Source: Pseudomonadota bacterium (GTDB lineage: Bacteria > Pseudomonadota > Gammaproteobacteria > CALCKW01). Taken from it: DNA of 64,000 bases. The stretch spans positions 57,290 through 121,289 of the forward strand of contig JBCCUP010000004.1 in NCBI GenBank assembly GCA_039196715.1. The letters run 5' to 3'. The notes beneath the pieces are model-generated. The model was not told the DNA's origin and did no database searches. It worked only from the letters and a program-made list of their open reading frames with translations. How positions within the stretch are numbered: position 1 is the first letter of the stretch; the number at the start of each line of letters is the position of its first letter. Shown in pieces: positions 27,616-37,094 of the stretch. The translations under genes and the position numbers were made by a program.

Positions 27616-28254
27616 ATGCGAGACCAACGCGACACCCGCAACGACTACGGCTCGGTCGAACTGACCCGAGACCAGCTGCCCGACAACCCGCACACGCTGT
27701 TCGAACACTGGCTCGAAACCGCCAACGCCGAGGGGCAATACGACTTCACGGCCATGACCCTGGCCACGGCTGACGCCGATGGCGTGCCCTCGGCGCGTGT
27801 GGTGTTGCTCAAGCACTTCGACGAGGACGGCTTCTGCTGGTACACCGACACCGAGAGCCGGAAGGGCCGTGAACTGCAGGCCAACCCGCGCGCGGCGCTG
27901 TTGTTCTACTGGGCCACTCTGCACCGTCAGATCCGCATTACCGGGCCGGTGTCCCGCCTGCCCGACAGCGCCGCCGACAGCTACTTCGCCTCGCGTCCGG
28001 CGGGCAGCCAACACGCCGCAGCGGCCTCGCACCAGAGCCAGGTGCTGGCCGACCGCGCCACGCTCGAACACGCCGTGTCGACCTTCGAGGCCGAAGCCCA
28101 CGGCGGTCCGATCGAGCGGCCCGCCCGGTGGGGTGGCTACTGCCTGCGCGCCGAAAGCTTCGAGTTCTGGCAGGGGCGCACCAGCCGACTGCACGACCGG
28201 TTCCTCTACCAACGCCTGCACAGCGGCTGGCAGATCGATCGGCTGAGCCCATGA
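27616..28254 (+). CDS. pdxH: Pyridoxamine 5'-phosphate oxidase
   Basis: FMN-dependent oxidase making pyridoxal phosphate. Motifs include MTLATADADGVPSARVVLLKHFDEDGFCWYTD (FMN-binding strand pair), SRKGRELQANPRAALLFYW, RQIRITG, and the C-terminal signature FEFWQGRTSRLHDRFLYQR. The product has 212 aa. PLP made here is the cofactor of the D-amino acid transaminase in this window, and FMN links it functionally to ribH. The stop overlaps the next ATG (ATGA). Confidence 0.96.
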   Translation: MRDQRDTRNDYGSVELTRDQLPDNPHTLFEHWLETANAEGQYDFTAMTLATADADGVPSARVVLLKHFDEDGFCWYTDTESRKGRELQANPRAALLFYWATLHRQIRITGPVSRLPDSAADSYFASRPAGSQHAAAASHQSQVLADRATLEHAVSTFEAEAHGGPIERPARWGGYCLRAESFEFWQGRTSRLHDRFLYQRLHSGWQIDRLSP

Positions 28255-28715
28255 AGACCGTGATCATCATCCTGATCACACCGTTGATCGTGTGGTCGCT
28301 GCTGCGGGCGCTGATCGTGCCGGTGTTGTCAAGCAAGACGGCTGCTGGCGGCGCCGTGGAAAACGGGCTCGCGGTGTGCAAGCGCGCCACCAACTGCGTC
28401 ACGTCGAACGCCGTCGACCCGAACGCGATCGACGCGATCGCCTTCGAGGACGCAAGTGAGCGCGACTGGCAGGGCCTGCTGGACGCGATCGGCTCCCTGC
28501 CCGGCTTCACACAGCGTGCCCGCGAAGGCGACTACGTGCATTTCGAGTCACGCACGCCGCTGATGAACTACCGTGACGACCTCGAACTGTTGTGGCAACG
28601 CGACCACGGCACGGTGGCGATTCGCAGTGCGTCACGGCTTGGCATTCGCGATTTCGGCGCCAACGCCGACCGCGTTGCGATGATCCGAAAACTCGCGGAA
28701 TTGCAACGCCGCTGA
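28251..28715 (+). CDS. DUF1499-like membrane-anchored protein
   Basis: Protein of 154 aa with one N-terminal hydrophobic segment (residues 3-25, IIILITPLIVWSLLRALIVPVL) and a soluble domain. The later part, YVHFESRTPLMNYRDDLELLW and RSASRLGIRDFGANADRVAMIRKL, matches the DUF1499 pattern (SRxGxxDxGxNRxRV). The function is unknown. It is translationally coupled to pdxH and converges with the lipoprotein gene 8 nt away. Confidence 0.8.
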   Translation: MKTVIIILITPLIVWSLLRALIVPVLSSKTAAGGAVENGLAVCKRATNCVTSNAVDPNAIDAIAFEDASERDWQGLLDAIGSLPGFTQRAREGDYVHFESRTPLMNYRDDLELLWQRDHGTVAIRSASRLGIRDFGANADRVAMIRKLAELQRR

Positions 28716-28723
28716 GCGGCGTG

Positions 28724-29173
28724 CTAGCAGGGGTCGAGCTGTTCCTCGAGGGCATCCGCCACTTCCCCACTGACCGGCACGGAGAGGCCCTTGCGGGCAA
28801 ACTGGCACGCGAGCGCGTTGCGCCCGTCTGCCCGGTGTGCCGTGGCCATGTCCAGGTAGATGGTGCCGTCGCGCGGCGCGATTCGCTGCGCGCGTTCGAG
28901 TAGCACGAGCGCGCGCGCAAAGTCGCCCGCGTCGTAGGCGGCAGCGGCCTGCGCCTTGAGCCGCTCGGCGGCCGGGATGGGCGGCGGCGCGGGCGTTGTC
29001 GAGCGCGTGGGCACCACCGACTCGATCGGGTCGGCGCCAACCGCGGGTTCAACGGCGGTTTGCGGGGTCGTGGGCACGACCACCGCGCGCTCGCTTGGCA
29101 CCGCGCAGCTGCTGAGCCAGGCCGCTGAGACGACGAGTGCGGCGAGGCGCACGGCAGAGGGGGTGCTGTTCAT
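28724..29173 (-). CDS. TPR-containing lipoprotein
   Basis: Protein of 149 aa with a lipoprotein signal peptide (lipobox LSSC near residue 22) and a Thr/Pro/Val-rich linker. A C-terminal tetratricopeptide region follows (AAAAYDAGDFARALVLLERAQRIAPRDGTIYLDMATAHRADGRNALA). A scaffold role at the envelope is likely. It follows mrcB by 21 nt in the same operon, so a link to PBP1b is plausible but not shown. Confidence 0.75.
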   Translation of the reverse strand: MNSTPSAVRLAALVVSAAWLSSCAVPSERAVVVPTTPQTAVEPAVGADPIESVVPTRSTTPAPPPIPAAERLKAQAAAAYDAGDFARALVLLERAQRIAPRDGTIYLDMATAHRADGRNALACQFARKGLSVPVSGEVADALEEQLDPC

Positions 29174-29194
29174 GTGCTGGCAAGCCGGGTTGGA

Positions 29195-31519
29195 TCAGGG
29201 ACACCGGGAGAACAGCCGGCGCCGTGCAGGGGGCCCCGGCTCGCTCCCCGTCGCGAAGGGAATATACCGCGCACCTTCGCAATTCGCATCGATTGCACGC
29301 CCTGAACTCAGGTCCACCCAGCGGTACTGCACGCCCGAGGGTTCTGCGTTGACCAAGCCGCGCTCACCGAGCTGGTCGAACACCGCCGACCAGACACTCA
29401 GGGCACCCCGGCTGCCGGTCAGGCCGGCGCTGGTGTTGTCGTCGCGCCCGATCCAGACCACGCCGAGGTAGTCGCCACCGAAACCGGCAAACCAGCTGTC
29501 GCGCAACGCGTTGCTGGTGCCGGTCTTGCCGGCGAGCTCGGTCCGCTCGGGCAGGCGCCAGTAGGCGCGACGACCGGAGCCCTCGCGCATGACGTTGCGC
29601 AACGCGTATTGCAACACGTGCAGCACGTCGGGCGGGATCTGTTGGCGCACCCGCAGGGGAAAGCGTTGCAAAACCTCTCCCTGGCGCGACACCACGGAGC
29701 GGATGGCGCGAAGCGGGGTACTGAACCCGTCGGACGCGAGGGTCTGGTAGACCTGGGCCACTTCCAAGGGGGTCAGCTCGATCGCACCGAGCAAGGCCGA
29801 CGGCAGCGGCTGCAGATCGTGGTCCACGCCGAGGCGCCGCAGGGTCGAGAGCACCGCCTCGACCCCGACTTCGAGGCCGAGAGACACCGCCGCCTGATTC
29901 AACGAACGCGTGAGCGCCTCGAGCAGGCTGACCTGCCCGGCGCTCTCGCCGTCGATGTTTTCCGGCGTCCAGACCGTGCCGTTCGCCAGCGCGACCTCGG
30001 TGGGTTGATCGAGCAGCTGAGAGGCGAGGTGCCAGCGCTCGGGTTGCATCAGTGCCGTGAGGTACACGGCCGGTTTGACCAGCGACCCGATCTGCCGCCG
30101 CGCCGACAGTGCCCGGTTGTAGCCCGCGTAACGTGGCGAGCGCCCGCCGAGCACCGCGAGCACCTCACCGTTCGCCACCGACGTCACCACTGCCGCCAGC
30201 TCGAGCGGCGTCAGTTCACTGCCGCCCGCCTGCTCTGCGGCGTCGAACACCGCCATGCGCGACGCTGCCGCGTCTTCGAGTTCGCGTTGCACGCGGGGGT
30301 CGAAGCCCGTGAACACACTGAGGCCACCCTGTTGCAGGTCGGCGAGGTCATAGTCACTCAGCAGTTGGGCGCGCACCACGTCCAGAAACGCCGGGTTCGA
30401 GGCACCGCGCTGGCCGGCGGCCACGGCGATCGGTTGCGCAAGTGCGCGCTCGAACGCGGCCTGGTCGATGATGTCGTCGCGCCGCATGACCTTGAGGACC
30501 ACGTCGCGCCGGGCCCTGGCGCGCTCGGGCCGCCGGACCGGGTCGTAATAGCTCGGTCCTTTCAGAAGACCGACCAACAGGGCGATCTGATGGTGTTGCA
30601 GCTCCTGCACCGGCACGCCGAAGAAGTGCAGGCTCGCCAGGCCGAAGCCGTGCACGGCGCGGCTGCGGTCCTGGGCAAAGTAGACCTCGTTGATGAACGC
30701 CGTGAGGATGTCGTCCTTGCTGTAGCGGCGCTCGAGCAGCAGCGCCATCGGCCACTCGGTGAGTTTGCGTTTGAGGGTACGGTCGCTGGTGAGAAAGAGG
30801 TTCTTGATCAACTGCTGCGTGATCGTGCTGCCGCCGGCGACAAACCGTCCTGCCTGCAGGTTGGTCAGCATCGCGCGGACAATGCCGCGCAACGACAGGC
30901 CCGGGTGCGTATAGAAGCGTGAGTCCTCGACGGCGAGCAAGGTCTCGAGCAGGGTCTCGGGCAAGTGTTCCAGGCCCACGAGCAAGCGGTCTTCGCTTTC
31001 GTCCGGCGAGATCCGGCCGATCAGCGGCGGTTCGAGACGGACCAGATCAATCGGGTCGCCCTGCCCGTCCTCGATCGCGGTGAGGCCGCTGTCATCCCAA
31101 TCGAACTGCAGACGCCGCGCCGGCTCGGGCCCGTCGGCGAACCGGAAACCGCGCGTCTGCACCAGGACGCGTGAACCGAGCACATCGAAGCGTCCGGGGC
31201 CGATCGCTTCGTCACGCCGGTAGCCAAGCTGCGTCAGCTCACCTTCAAACTGCGACTGCGTGGTCGTGCCACCGACGTAGAGCTCCATCGGGCGACCGTA
31301 GACCCGCGCCGGGATGTCCCACTTCGGCCCGTTCATCGCCTTGACGATGCGCGAATCCATGACCGTGAGCGCTTCCATGGCCACCACGGTGACCACGAGC
31401 AACGCTATTGTGGCCAGCAGCGAGAACCCCAGTAACCAGACGCGACGCCGGCGCCACCAGGGCTTGCGCGCGGGGGGGCGGAGCGAGCGCTCGGCGCGCA
31501 GCGGCGGCAAATCAGACAC
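29195..31519 (-). CDS. mrcB: Penicillin-binding protein 1B
   Basis: Bifunctional peptidoglycan glycosyltransferase and DD-transpeptidase. A basic cytoplasmic N-terminus and one membrane span (about 29-50) precede a UB2H-like region. The glycosyltransferase has EDSRFYTHPG and GGSTITQQLIKNLFL. The transpeptidase has SxxK (GSLVKP), SxN (RSLNQA) and KTG (AGKTGTSN). The length of 774 aa fits PBP1b. It lies 39 nt downstream of lipA. A TPR lipoprotein follows rather than a recognisable LpoB. Confidence 0.95.
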   Translation of the reverse strand: MSDLPPLRAERSLRPPARKPWWRRRRVWLLGFSLLATIALLVVTVVAMEALTVMDSRIVKAMNGPKWDIPARVYGRPMELYVGGTTTQSQFEGELTQLGYRRDEAIGPGRFDVLGSRVLVQTRGFRFADGPEPARRLQFDWDDSGLTAIEDGQGDPIDLVRLEPPLIGRISPDESEDRLLVGLEHLPETLLETLLAVEDSRFYTHPGLSLRGIVRAMLTNLQAGRFVAGGSTITQQLIKNLFLTSDRTLKRKLTEWPMALLLERRYSKDDILTAFINEVYFAQDRSRAVHGFGLASLHFFGVPVQELQHHQIALLVGLLKGPSYYDPVRRPERARARRDVVLKVMRRDDIIDQAAFERALAQPIAVAAGQRGASNPAFLDVVRAQLLSDYDLADLQQGGLSVFTGFDPRVQRELEDAAASRMAVFDAAEQAGGSELTPLELAAVVTSVANGEVLAVLGGRSPRYAGYNRALSARRQIGSLVKPAVYLTALMQPERWHLASQLLDQPTEVALANGTVWTPENIDGESAGQVSLLEALTRSLNQAAVSLGLEVGVEAVLSTLRRLGVDHDLQPLPSALLGAIELTPLEVAQVYQTLASDGFSTPLRAIRSVVSRQGEVLQRFPLRVRQQIPPDVLHVLQYALRNVMREGSGRRAYWRLPERTELAGKTGTSNALRDSWFAGFGGDYLGVVWIGRDDNTSAGLTGSRGALSVWSAVFDQLGERGLVNAEPSGVQYRWVDLSSGRAIDANCEGARYIPFATGSEPGPPARRRLFSRCP

Positions 31520-31558
31520 CGCGGACCGTCACCCGCCGCTCAGACTGCACGCCGCGGT

Positions 31559-32584
31559 TCACAAGCCGACGTTGTTGCCGTCGAGCACACGTTCGGCGCG
31601 GTAGCTAGAGCGCACCAGCGGCCCGGCGACGACCTCGCGGAAGCCACGCTCGAGCCCCGATTCGCGCAGCGCAGCAAAGGCATCGGGGTGGACGTAGCGC
31701 TCGACGGGCAGGTGGTTGGCGGTGGGGCGCAGGTATTGGCCCAGGGTCAGTATGTCAACCGACCGATCACGCAGGTCGTCCATGGTGTGCAGCACTTCGT
31801 CGTCCGTCTCACCGAGACCGAGCATCAGGCTGGTCTTGGTCAGGACGGCGGGCCGGTGCGCCTTGGCGTGGGCCAGCACCGCGAGGGTTTGCGCGTAACC
31901 GGCCCGCGGGTCCCGCACCGGGTGTGTCAGCCGCTCCACCGTCTCGACGTTTTGCGCAAAGACTTCCAGGCCCGAATCCACGACGCACTCGACGAGCGCT
32001 TCACGCCCGTCGAAATCCGGCGTCAGCGCTTCCACGGCGGTCTCAGGACAGCGCCGTTTGATCGCCTCGACGCAGGCCGCGTAGTGGCCGGCACCGCCGT
32101 CAGGCAAATCGTCGCGGTCGACCGAGGTGATGACCACATAACGCAGTCCCATCAGCTCCACCGAGCGCGCGGTGTTCTCGGGCTCTTCGGGGTCCAGCCA
32201 GCCGCGCGGGTTGCCGGTGTCGACGCTGCAGAACCGACAGGCCCGCGTGCAGACGGCGCCCATGACCATGAAGGTGGCCGTGCCGGCACTCCAACACTCA
32301 CCGATGTTGGGGCATTTGGACTCCTCACAGACCGTCGCCAGATGGTGCGTGCGTACCGTGTCCTTGACCGCGCCGAACTTGCCGCCACCCGGCACACGCG
32401 CCCGCAGCCAGCCGGGCTTCTTGAGTGCCTCTGCTCTGGGCTCCTCTGGCGTGTCGCGCCGCTGCTTGACGCCGTCCTTGATCGCAGTGAAACCGTTAAC
32501 AGTTGCGTATTTCTGGCCAGAGCGGACCGGTTTTGCCTGCACCACCGGGATGCCACGAAAGCTGCCCTGCAGAATGTCACTCAT
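31559..32584 (-). CDS. lipA: Lipoyl synthase
   Basis: Radical-SAM enzyme inserting two sulfurs into octanoyl-protein. The auxiliary cluster Cys motif is [12 protein letters not shown] and the radical-SAM motif is CTRACRFC. The C-terminal RSSY element (LVRSSYRAE) is present. The ATG at 32584 gives 341 aa and overlaps the lipB stop by 8 nt. The open frame extends upstream inside lipB without homology. The lipB-lipA order is conserved. Confidence 0.97.
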   Translation of the reverse strand: MSDILQGSFRGIPVVQAKPVRSGQKYATVNGFTAIKDGVKQRRDTPEEPRAEALKKPGWLRARVPGGGKFGAVKDTVRTHHLATVCEESKCPNIGECWSAGTATFMVMGAVCTRACRFCSVDTGNPRGWLDPEEPENTARSVELMGLRYVVITSVDRDDLPDGGAGHYAACVEAIKRRCPETAVEALTPDFDGREALVECVVDSGLEVFAQNVETVERLTHPVRDPRAGYAQTLAVLAHAKAHRPAVLTKTSLMLGLGETDDEVLHTMDDLRDRSVDILTLGQYLRPTANHLPVERYVHPDAFAALRESGLERGFREVVAGPLVRSSYRAERVLDGNNVGL

Positions 32585-33260
32585 GCCCAATCCTCTCTGT
32601 GGTGCGCGGTTCCCGCCCACCGTCGTCTCCGTGGCTGATACCGACGCCCAATGTGCACGCCAGCTGGCGAACCAGCGCCGAGCCCAGGCTCGCTTCCGTT
32701 GCGCCAATGCCATGGTCCCGGGTGCGTGTCACAGTCATGTCCGGGTACCCACAGGGGTTAATGCGATCATAGACGCGCAAATCAAGCGACACATTCAATG
32801 CCAGCCCGTGGTAACTGCAGCCCCGCCTCACACGCAAGCCGAGCGCAGCGATCTTGGCACCGTTCACGTAGACGCCTGGCGCCGACGGGTCGGCTTGCGC
32901 GACCACCGCGTGGTCGCCGAGCACGGCCACAACCGTGTTCTCCAGCGCGCTCACCAGGGCCCGCACGCCGAGCCCGTGCCGCCGCAGGTCGAGCAAGGTG
33001 TACACCACCACCTGACCCGGCCCATGGTAGGTCACCTGGCCGCCGCGATCACTCTGCACGACGGGGATGTCACCCGCGTCGAGCACATGGTGCCGCTTGC
33101 CGGCCTGACCGAGCGTGAACACCGGCGGATGCGAGACAACCCACACCTCGTCGGCCGTGTCCGGCCCGCGGGCATCCGTGAACGCCCGCTGCCGTGCCAA
33201 GGCGTCGTCGTACCGCAGCTCACCGAGCGTACGCACTACCAGATCCGACCGCGACGACAC
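32577..33260 (-). CDS. lipB: Octanoyltransferase LipB
   Basis: Transfers octanoate from acyl carrier protein to lipoyl domains. Visible motifs are [16 protein letters not shown], the signature [22 protein letters not shown], and the catalytic Lys/Cys region [25 protein letters not shown]. The catalytic Cys appears in the CGYPDMTV segment. The length of 227 aa fits. It lies 4 nt after ybeD and overlaps lipA. Confidence 0.96.
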   Translation of the reverse strand: MSSRSDLVVRTLGELRYDDALARQRAFTDARGPDTADEVWVVSHPPVFTLGQAGKRHHVLDAGDIPVVQSDRGGQVTYHGPGQVVVYTLLDLRRHGLGVRALVSALENTVVAVLGDHAVVAQADPSAPGVYVNGAKIAALGLRVRRGCSYHGLALNVSLDLRVYDRINPCGYPDMTVTRTRDHGIGATEASLGSALVRQLACTLGVGISHGDDGGREPRTTERIGHE

Positions 33261-33264
33261 TGCC

Positions 33265-33531
33265 TCAGAGCGCCACCAGCACGCGCGGTTCGTCGGTCAG
33301 GGTCTGGTAGATCGCGTCGAGCTGGGCACGGCTGGTCGCCTCGAAGCGCACGGTGACCGACACGTACTTGCCGCCCCGGCTGGGGCTTTCGGTGACAGTT
33401 GCATCGGACAGATCGTCAACGTGCTGGCCAACCAGCGACGCCACCAGCGCGCGAAAGCCGTTCTCCGGCTTCCCCATCGCCTTGACGTCGAACGCGCACG
33501 GAAACTCCAACAGCGAATCGTCGTGTCGCAT
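33265..33531 (-). CDS. ybeD: YbeD family (DUF493) protein
   Basis: Small protein of 88 aa matching YbeD: LLEFPCAFDVKAMGKPENGFRALVASLVGQH at the start and YVSVTVRFEATSRAQLDAIYQTLTDEPRVLVAL at the end. The fold is ferredoxin-like and may be regulatory, but the function is unproven. It lies between dacA and lipB, its conserved place in gammaproteobacteria. Confidence 0.92.
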   Translation of the reverse strand: MRHDDSLLEFPCAFDVKAMGKPENGFRALVASLVGQHVDDLSDATVTESPSRGGKYVSVTVRFEATSRAQLDAIYQTLTDEPRVLVAL

Positions 33532-33543
33532 GGCCCCTCACCG

Positions 33544-34701
33544 CTATTCGAAAGCCTGCAATATGCTGTCGCGCACGACTTCGATCAACCCACCCTCGGC
33601 GACGTCCTGCAGGGCGACAACCGGCTGCTCGAGCAGCACTTCCCCGTTGGACAGGACCACGATCACACCGAGCTCGTCACCTGTGGCCACCGGCGCTTGC
33701 AGGCCGCGGCGCAGTTCGAGGTTGCTCTCGAGCTGCTCGCCGTGGCCGCGCGGGATGGCCACGGTGAGTTCCTCCAGCACGCCGACCGGGACCGTGCGCT
33801 CTGCGCCCTTCCAGACCCGTAGCTCGTCCATCGGCTCTTCGGCCTTGAACAGGCGGAGCGTCTCGAAGAAGCGGAAGCCGTAGTTCAGCAGTTTTGCGGT
33901 TTCGCTGATGCGGCTCTGCGCACTGTCCGCGCCAAGCACAACCGAGATCAGCCGCATGCCCTCGCGCTCGGCCGAGGCAATCAAGCCGTAGCCCGAGGCC
34001 TTGGTGTGGCCGGTCTTCAGGCCGTCCACCGACGGGTCCCGCCAGAGCAACTCGTTGCGGTTCTTCTGACGGATCTCGTTGAACTCGAATTCGCGCTCCG
34101 AGTGCAGGGCGTAGGAATCGGGAAAATCGCGAATCAGCGCGCGCGAGAGTGTCGCGAGGTCGCGCGCCGTCGTCACGTGTTCGGTGTCCGGCATGCCGGT
34201 CGCGTTGCGGAACTGCGTGTCACGCATGCCGAGGTGGGTCGCGTACTGGTTCATGAGGTCGGCGAAGGTGTCTTCGCTGCCCGCGATCACTTCGGCCAGC
34301 TGCACGCTGGCGTCGTTGCCGGACTGGATGACCATGCCGCGGATCAGGTCGTCGACGCTGACCTGCTTGCCGACTTCGATGAAAATCTTTGACCCGCCCA
34401 TGCGCCAGGCTTTCTCCGAGACGGTGACGTTCAGGTCCCGGGCCAGCAGACCCTTGTCGATTTCATCGCTGACGACGTAGTGCGTCATGACCTTGGTCAG
34501 GCTGGCCGGCTCGAGTTGCTCGGTTTCCTTGTGCGCCACCAGCAACCGGCCGGACTCGTACTCCATCAGCACGTAGGCCTTCGCCGAGAGCGCGGGCGGC
34601 GCCGGCAGCGGTTTGAGGATGTCGGCGGCGGCGGCCGCTGCACTGAACACCGTGCAGAGGCAGGCGCAGAACAGCGCGAGTGGGGCCCTGGAACATGTCA
34701 T
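33544..34701 (-). CDS. dacA: D-alanyl-D-alanine carboxypeptidase (PBP5/6 family)
   Basis: Periplasmic low-molecular-mass PBP that trims pentapeptides and releases D-alanine. A signal peptide ends near residue 26 (SAAAAAADI). The active-site motifs are SLTKVM (SxxK), SGNDAS (SxN) and KTGHTK (KTG). A PBP5 C-terminal domain and a terminal amphipathic helix (GGLIEVVRDSILQAFE) anchor it to the membrane. The ATG at 34701 gives 385 aa and a proper signal peptide. Released D-Ala is a potential substrate for the dat/dgc route. Confidence 0.95.
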   Translation of the reverse strand: MTCSRAPLALFCACLCTVFSAAAAAADILKPLPAPPALSAKAYVLMEYESGRLLVAHKETEQLEPASLTKVMTHYVVSDEIDKGLLARDLNVTVSEKAWRMGGSKIFIEVGKQVSVDDLIRGMVIQSGNDASVQLAEVIAGSEDTFADLMNQYATHLGMRDTQFRNATGMPDTEHVTTARDLATLSRALIRDFPDSYALHSEREFEFNEIRQKNRNELLWRDPSVDGLKTGHTKASGYGLIASAEREGMRLISVVLGADSAQSRISETAKLLNYGFRFFETLRLFKAEEPMDELRVWKGAERTVPVGVLEELTVAIPRGHGEQLESNLELRRGLQAPVATGDELGVIVVLSNGEVLLEQPVVALQDVAEGGLIEVVRDSILQAFE

Positions 34702-34798
34702 CGGAACGGTCTGCAAGAATGGTGGGTCAGGACGCCGCCGCGGCGCACGCCGACCGGTCGGCGCCACGCGTCACGGGCGAGGCGCCATTGTCACAACT

Positions 34799-35887
34799 TC
34801 AGGAGCAGCCCGCCACACAATCGCCTGCCGCCGCGCTCGCCGGCATCACGGTCACCGAGGTAATGCCGGCCTCGGCGAGCGCCGCCGTGACCGCATCGAT
34901 GTCGCTGTCGGCGATCGGCCCGAGGCGCACACGGTAGATGGGCGCGCCGTCGCGGTCCGCCTGCAACACGCGCACCACCGAGCCCGGCACTGCCTCGAGC
35001 GCGGTGTTGCGTACGCTCTCACCGCCGGCCTGCCGACTGAACGCTCCGAGCTGCAGCACGCGCATGCTGGCGTCGCCGGTCGCGGTGACCGCCACAGTGG
35101 TGCTTGCCGCCTGCACGGCAGCTTCGCTGCTGGCAGTCTCGGCGGCGCTCTCGGTCGCCTCACTCGATGCCGCAGTCGACGCGATCACGGCCGACAGAGC
35201 CGCGGCGGTGTCGTCTTCGGTGTCCGCCGCACCGTCCACGGCGGCATCAGCCGCCGACGTCACGGGATCGGTCGCGGCGAGCGCCTCGACGCCCTCGGCG
35301 GCGCGCACCTCGGCGGCACCCGCCTCGGCGATCTCGCGGGCCGAGGCGATCTCGTCACCGGTGATCGCGCGCACTTCGACATTGGCCGTGCCGGCGTCCG
35401 CGAGACCCAGTTTGATCGCAGCGGCATAGGACAAGTCGATCAGGCGGTCATCGACGAAGGGGCCGCGGTCGTTGACGCGCACGATGGCCACCTGGCCGTT
35501 GTCGAGGTTGGTGACCTCGAGGTAGGTCGGCAGCGGCAGGTTTCGGTGTGCCGCGGTCATGCTGTACATGTCGAACACCTCACCACTGGAGGTCTTGCGG
35601 CCGTGAAACTTGCGGCCGTACCACGAGGCGACCCCGCGTGCCCGGTAGTGCGTCGGGTCTTCCATCACGTAGTAGAACCGGCCGTTGACGGAATACGGGC
35701 TCTTGTTGCCGAGATCGGCGAAGGGCTCGTCGGTCGGCACCGCGTCCAACACTTCTTCGGGCTGGAGGATGCGACCGGGCCCGTCGGCAAGCTCGTCGAA
35801 GGACTCGTTGCCGGGCAACAGCGAGCAGCCGGACAGACTCAACGTGAGGAGTGCGAGGACGGCCGTGAGCGGGTTGGCTTTGCGCAT
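34799..35887 (-). CDS. rlpA: RlpA septal-ring lytic transglycosylase
   Basis: Outer-membrane lipoprotein that cleaves naked glycan at the septum. The signal peptide ends in lipobox LSGC (near residue 21). A double-psi barrel follows (GVASWYGRKFHGRKTSSGEVFDMYSMTAAHRNLPLPTYLEV ... RVNDRGPF). A long Ala/Val/Ser-rich spacer spans about residues 170-285. A C-terminal SPOR domain completes it (LQLGAFSRQAGGESVRN ... YRVRLGPIADSDIDAV). The 362-aa layout is standard. It is next to mltB and dacA. Confidence 0.94.
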   Translation of the reverse strand: MRKANPLTAVLALLTLSLSGCSLLPGNESFDELADGPGRILQPEEVLDAVPTDEPFADLGNKSPYSVNGRFYYVMEDPTHYRARGVASWYGRKFHGRKTSSGEVFDMYSMTAAHRNLPLPTYLEVTNLDNGQVAIVRVNDRGPFVDDRLIDLSYAAAIKLGLADAGTANVEVRAITGDEIASAREIAEAGAAEVRAAEGVEALAATDPVTSAADAAVDGAADTEDDTAAALSAVIASTAASSEATESAAETASSEAAVQAASTTVAVTATGDASMRVLQLGAFSRQAGGESVRNTALEAVPGSVVRVLQADRDGAPIYRVRLGPIADSDIDAVTAALAEAGITSVTVMPASAAAGDCVAGCS

Positions 35888-35956
35888 CGGTCTGGTTCAC
35901 CTTGGTTGGCGTGATCTGCGCCGTGCGGGGCGGGACGCACCGCGCGAACACAAGTG

Positions 35957-36952
35957 TCAGGGCATGGCACTCTTTATAGCTTGTGCGAGCTGAAAAACCG
36001 CCATCGCGTACAACGGACTGTGGTTGTAGCGGGTGATCACGTAGAAATTCGGGTAAGCAACCCAGTGCTCCACCCCTTCGGCCCCCTGGAGTGCGAGCAG
36101 CGCGACCGTGTCGCCCCGGACCGCGTCGACCTCGACGCCGACCGTCGCCAGCTGCGCCGGTGCGAGCGACGGTTTGTACCCCTGATCGACCAGGGCCTGC
36201 ACGTCGCCCGCGGGAGTGACCCGCGTCGCGACCGGTTCGCCGACGCGCCACCCGTGCGCGTCGAAGTAGTTGGCGACGCTGTGAACCACGTCCTCGATGT
36301 TGTTGAAGAGGTCTCGCCGGCCGTCGCCGTCGCCGTCGACCGCGTAGGCCCGGTAGCTCGAGGAGATGAACTGCGGCATGCCCATCGCAGCGGCATACGA
36401 GCCTTTCACCGTCAGCGGGTCGAGCGCCTCCTCGCGCGTGAGCAGCAGGAATTCCTCGAGCTCGCGCGTGAAGAACCGTCCGCGTGGTGCGTGATCAAAC
36501 GCCAGGGTGGCGAGCGAACGCAGCGCCGGGTGCTTGCCCTTGTAGCGGCCGTAGCGGCTTTCGACGCCGATGATCGCCGCGATGATCTCCGCCGGCAGAC
36601 CGTAGCGCGTCGCCGCCGCGTCGATGGCCTCCCGGTGTTCGCGGTAGAAGGCCGCACCCTGTTCGGCACGGTCCGGCTTGAGGAAGATTGGCCGGTAGCG
36701 CGCCCAGGTCAGGGTCTTCTCTGCCGGCCGTGCCATGGCCTCGAGCACCGCATCGTATCGCTCGAGACCGGCGAGCATCGCCCGGGTCTCGGCCGGTGGC
36801 AGGCCGTGTGCGCTGTGCATGCGCTCGATGAACGCCGCGGCCTCGGGGTGGGTGCTGTAGTCGGCACGGGCGACCGTGCCACAGAGGCCCGCCGCCAGCA
36901 CTGCAGCGGCGACGCCAGGGAAGAAGGGTGATCGGTTGGGTCTGCCGGGCAT
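35957..36952 (-). CDS. mltB: Membrane-bound lytic transglycosylase B
   Basis: Cleaves peptidoglycan glycan strands to anhydro-muropeptides. An N-terminal signal peptide lies in the first 30 residues. The catalytic Glu is in AAIIGVESRYGRYKGK, and MGMPQFISSSYRAYAVDGDGDGRRDLFNN is diagnostic of the MltB family. The ATG at 36952 gives 331 aa; the frame extends upstream without homology. No clear lipobox is visible, so membrane attachment is uncertain. Confidence 0.93.
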   Translation of the reverse strand: MPGRPNRSPFFPGVAAAVLAAGLCGTVARADYSTHPEAAAFIERMHSAHGLPPAETRAMLAGLERYDAVLEAMARPAEKTLTWARYRPIFLKPDRAEQGAAFYREHREAIDAAATRYGLPAEIIAAIIGVESRYGRYKGKHPALRSLATLAFDHAPRGRFFTRELEEFLLLTREEALDPLTVKGSYAAAMGMPQFISSSYRAYAVDGDGDGRRDLFNNIEDVVHSVANYFDAHGWRVGEPVATRVTPAGDVQALVDQGYKPSLAPAQLATVGVEVDAVRGDTVALLALQGAEGVEHWVAYPNFYVITRYNHSPLYAMAVFQLAQAIKSAMP

Positions 36953-37094
36953 GGTGTCTCCACAGGGGTCCGACCCCGTCGTCGTCGAAGGGCACGAGGT
37001 CGCCGCCATTGGCTGATGGTTTCAGAAGGATAGCGCTGCGACCGCCGCACGCCACAGCCGTTCGCCGCGCCCGCCCGCCAGCCCGCCGATCGCG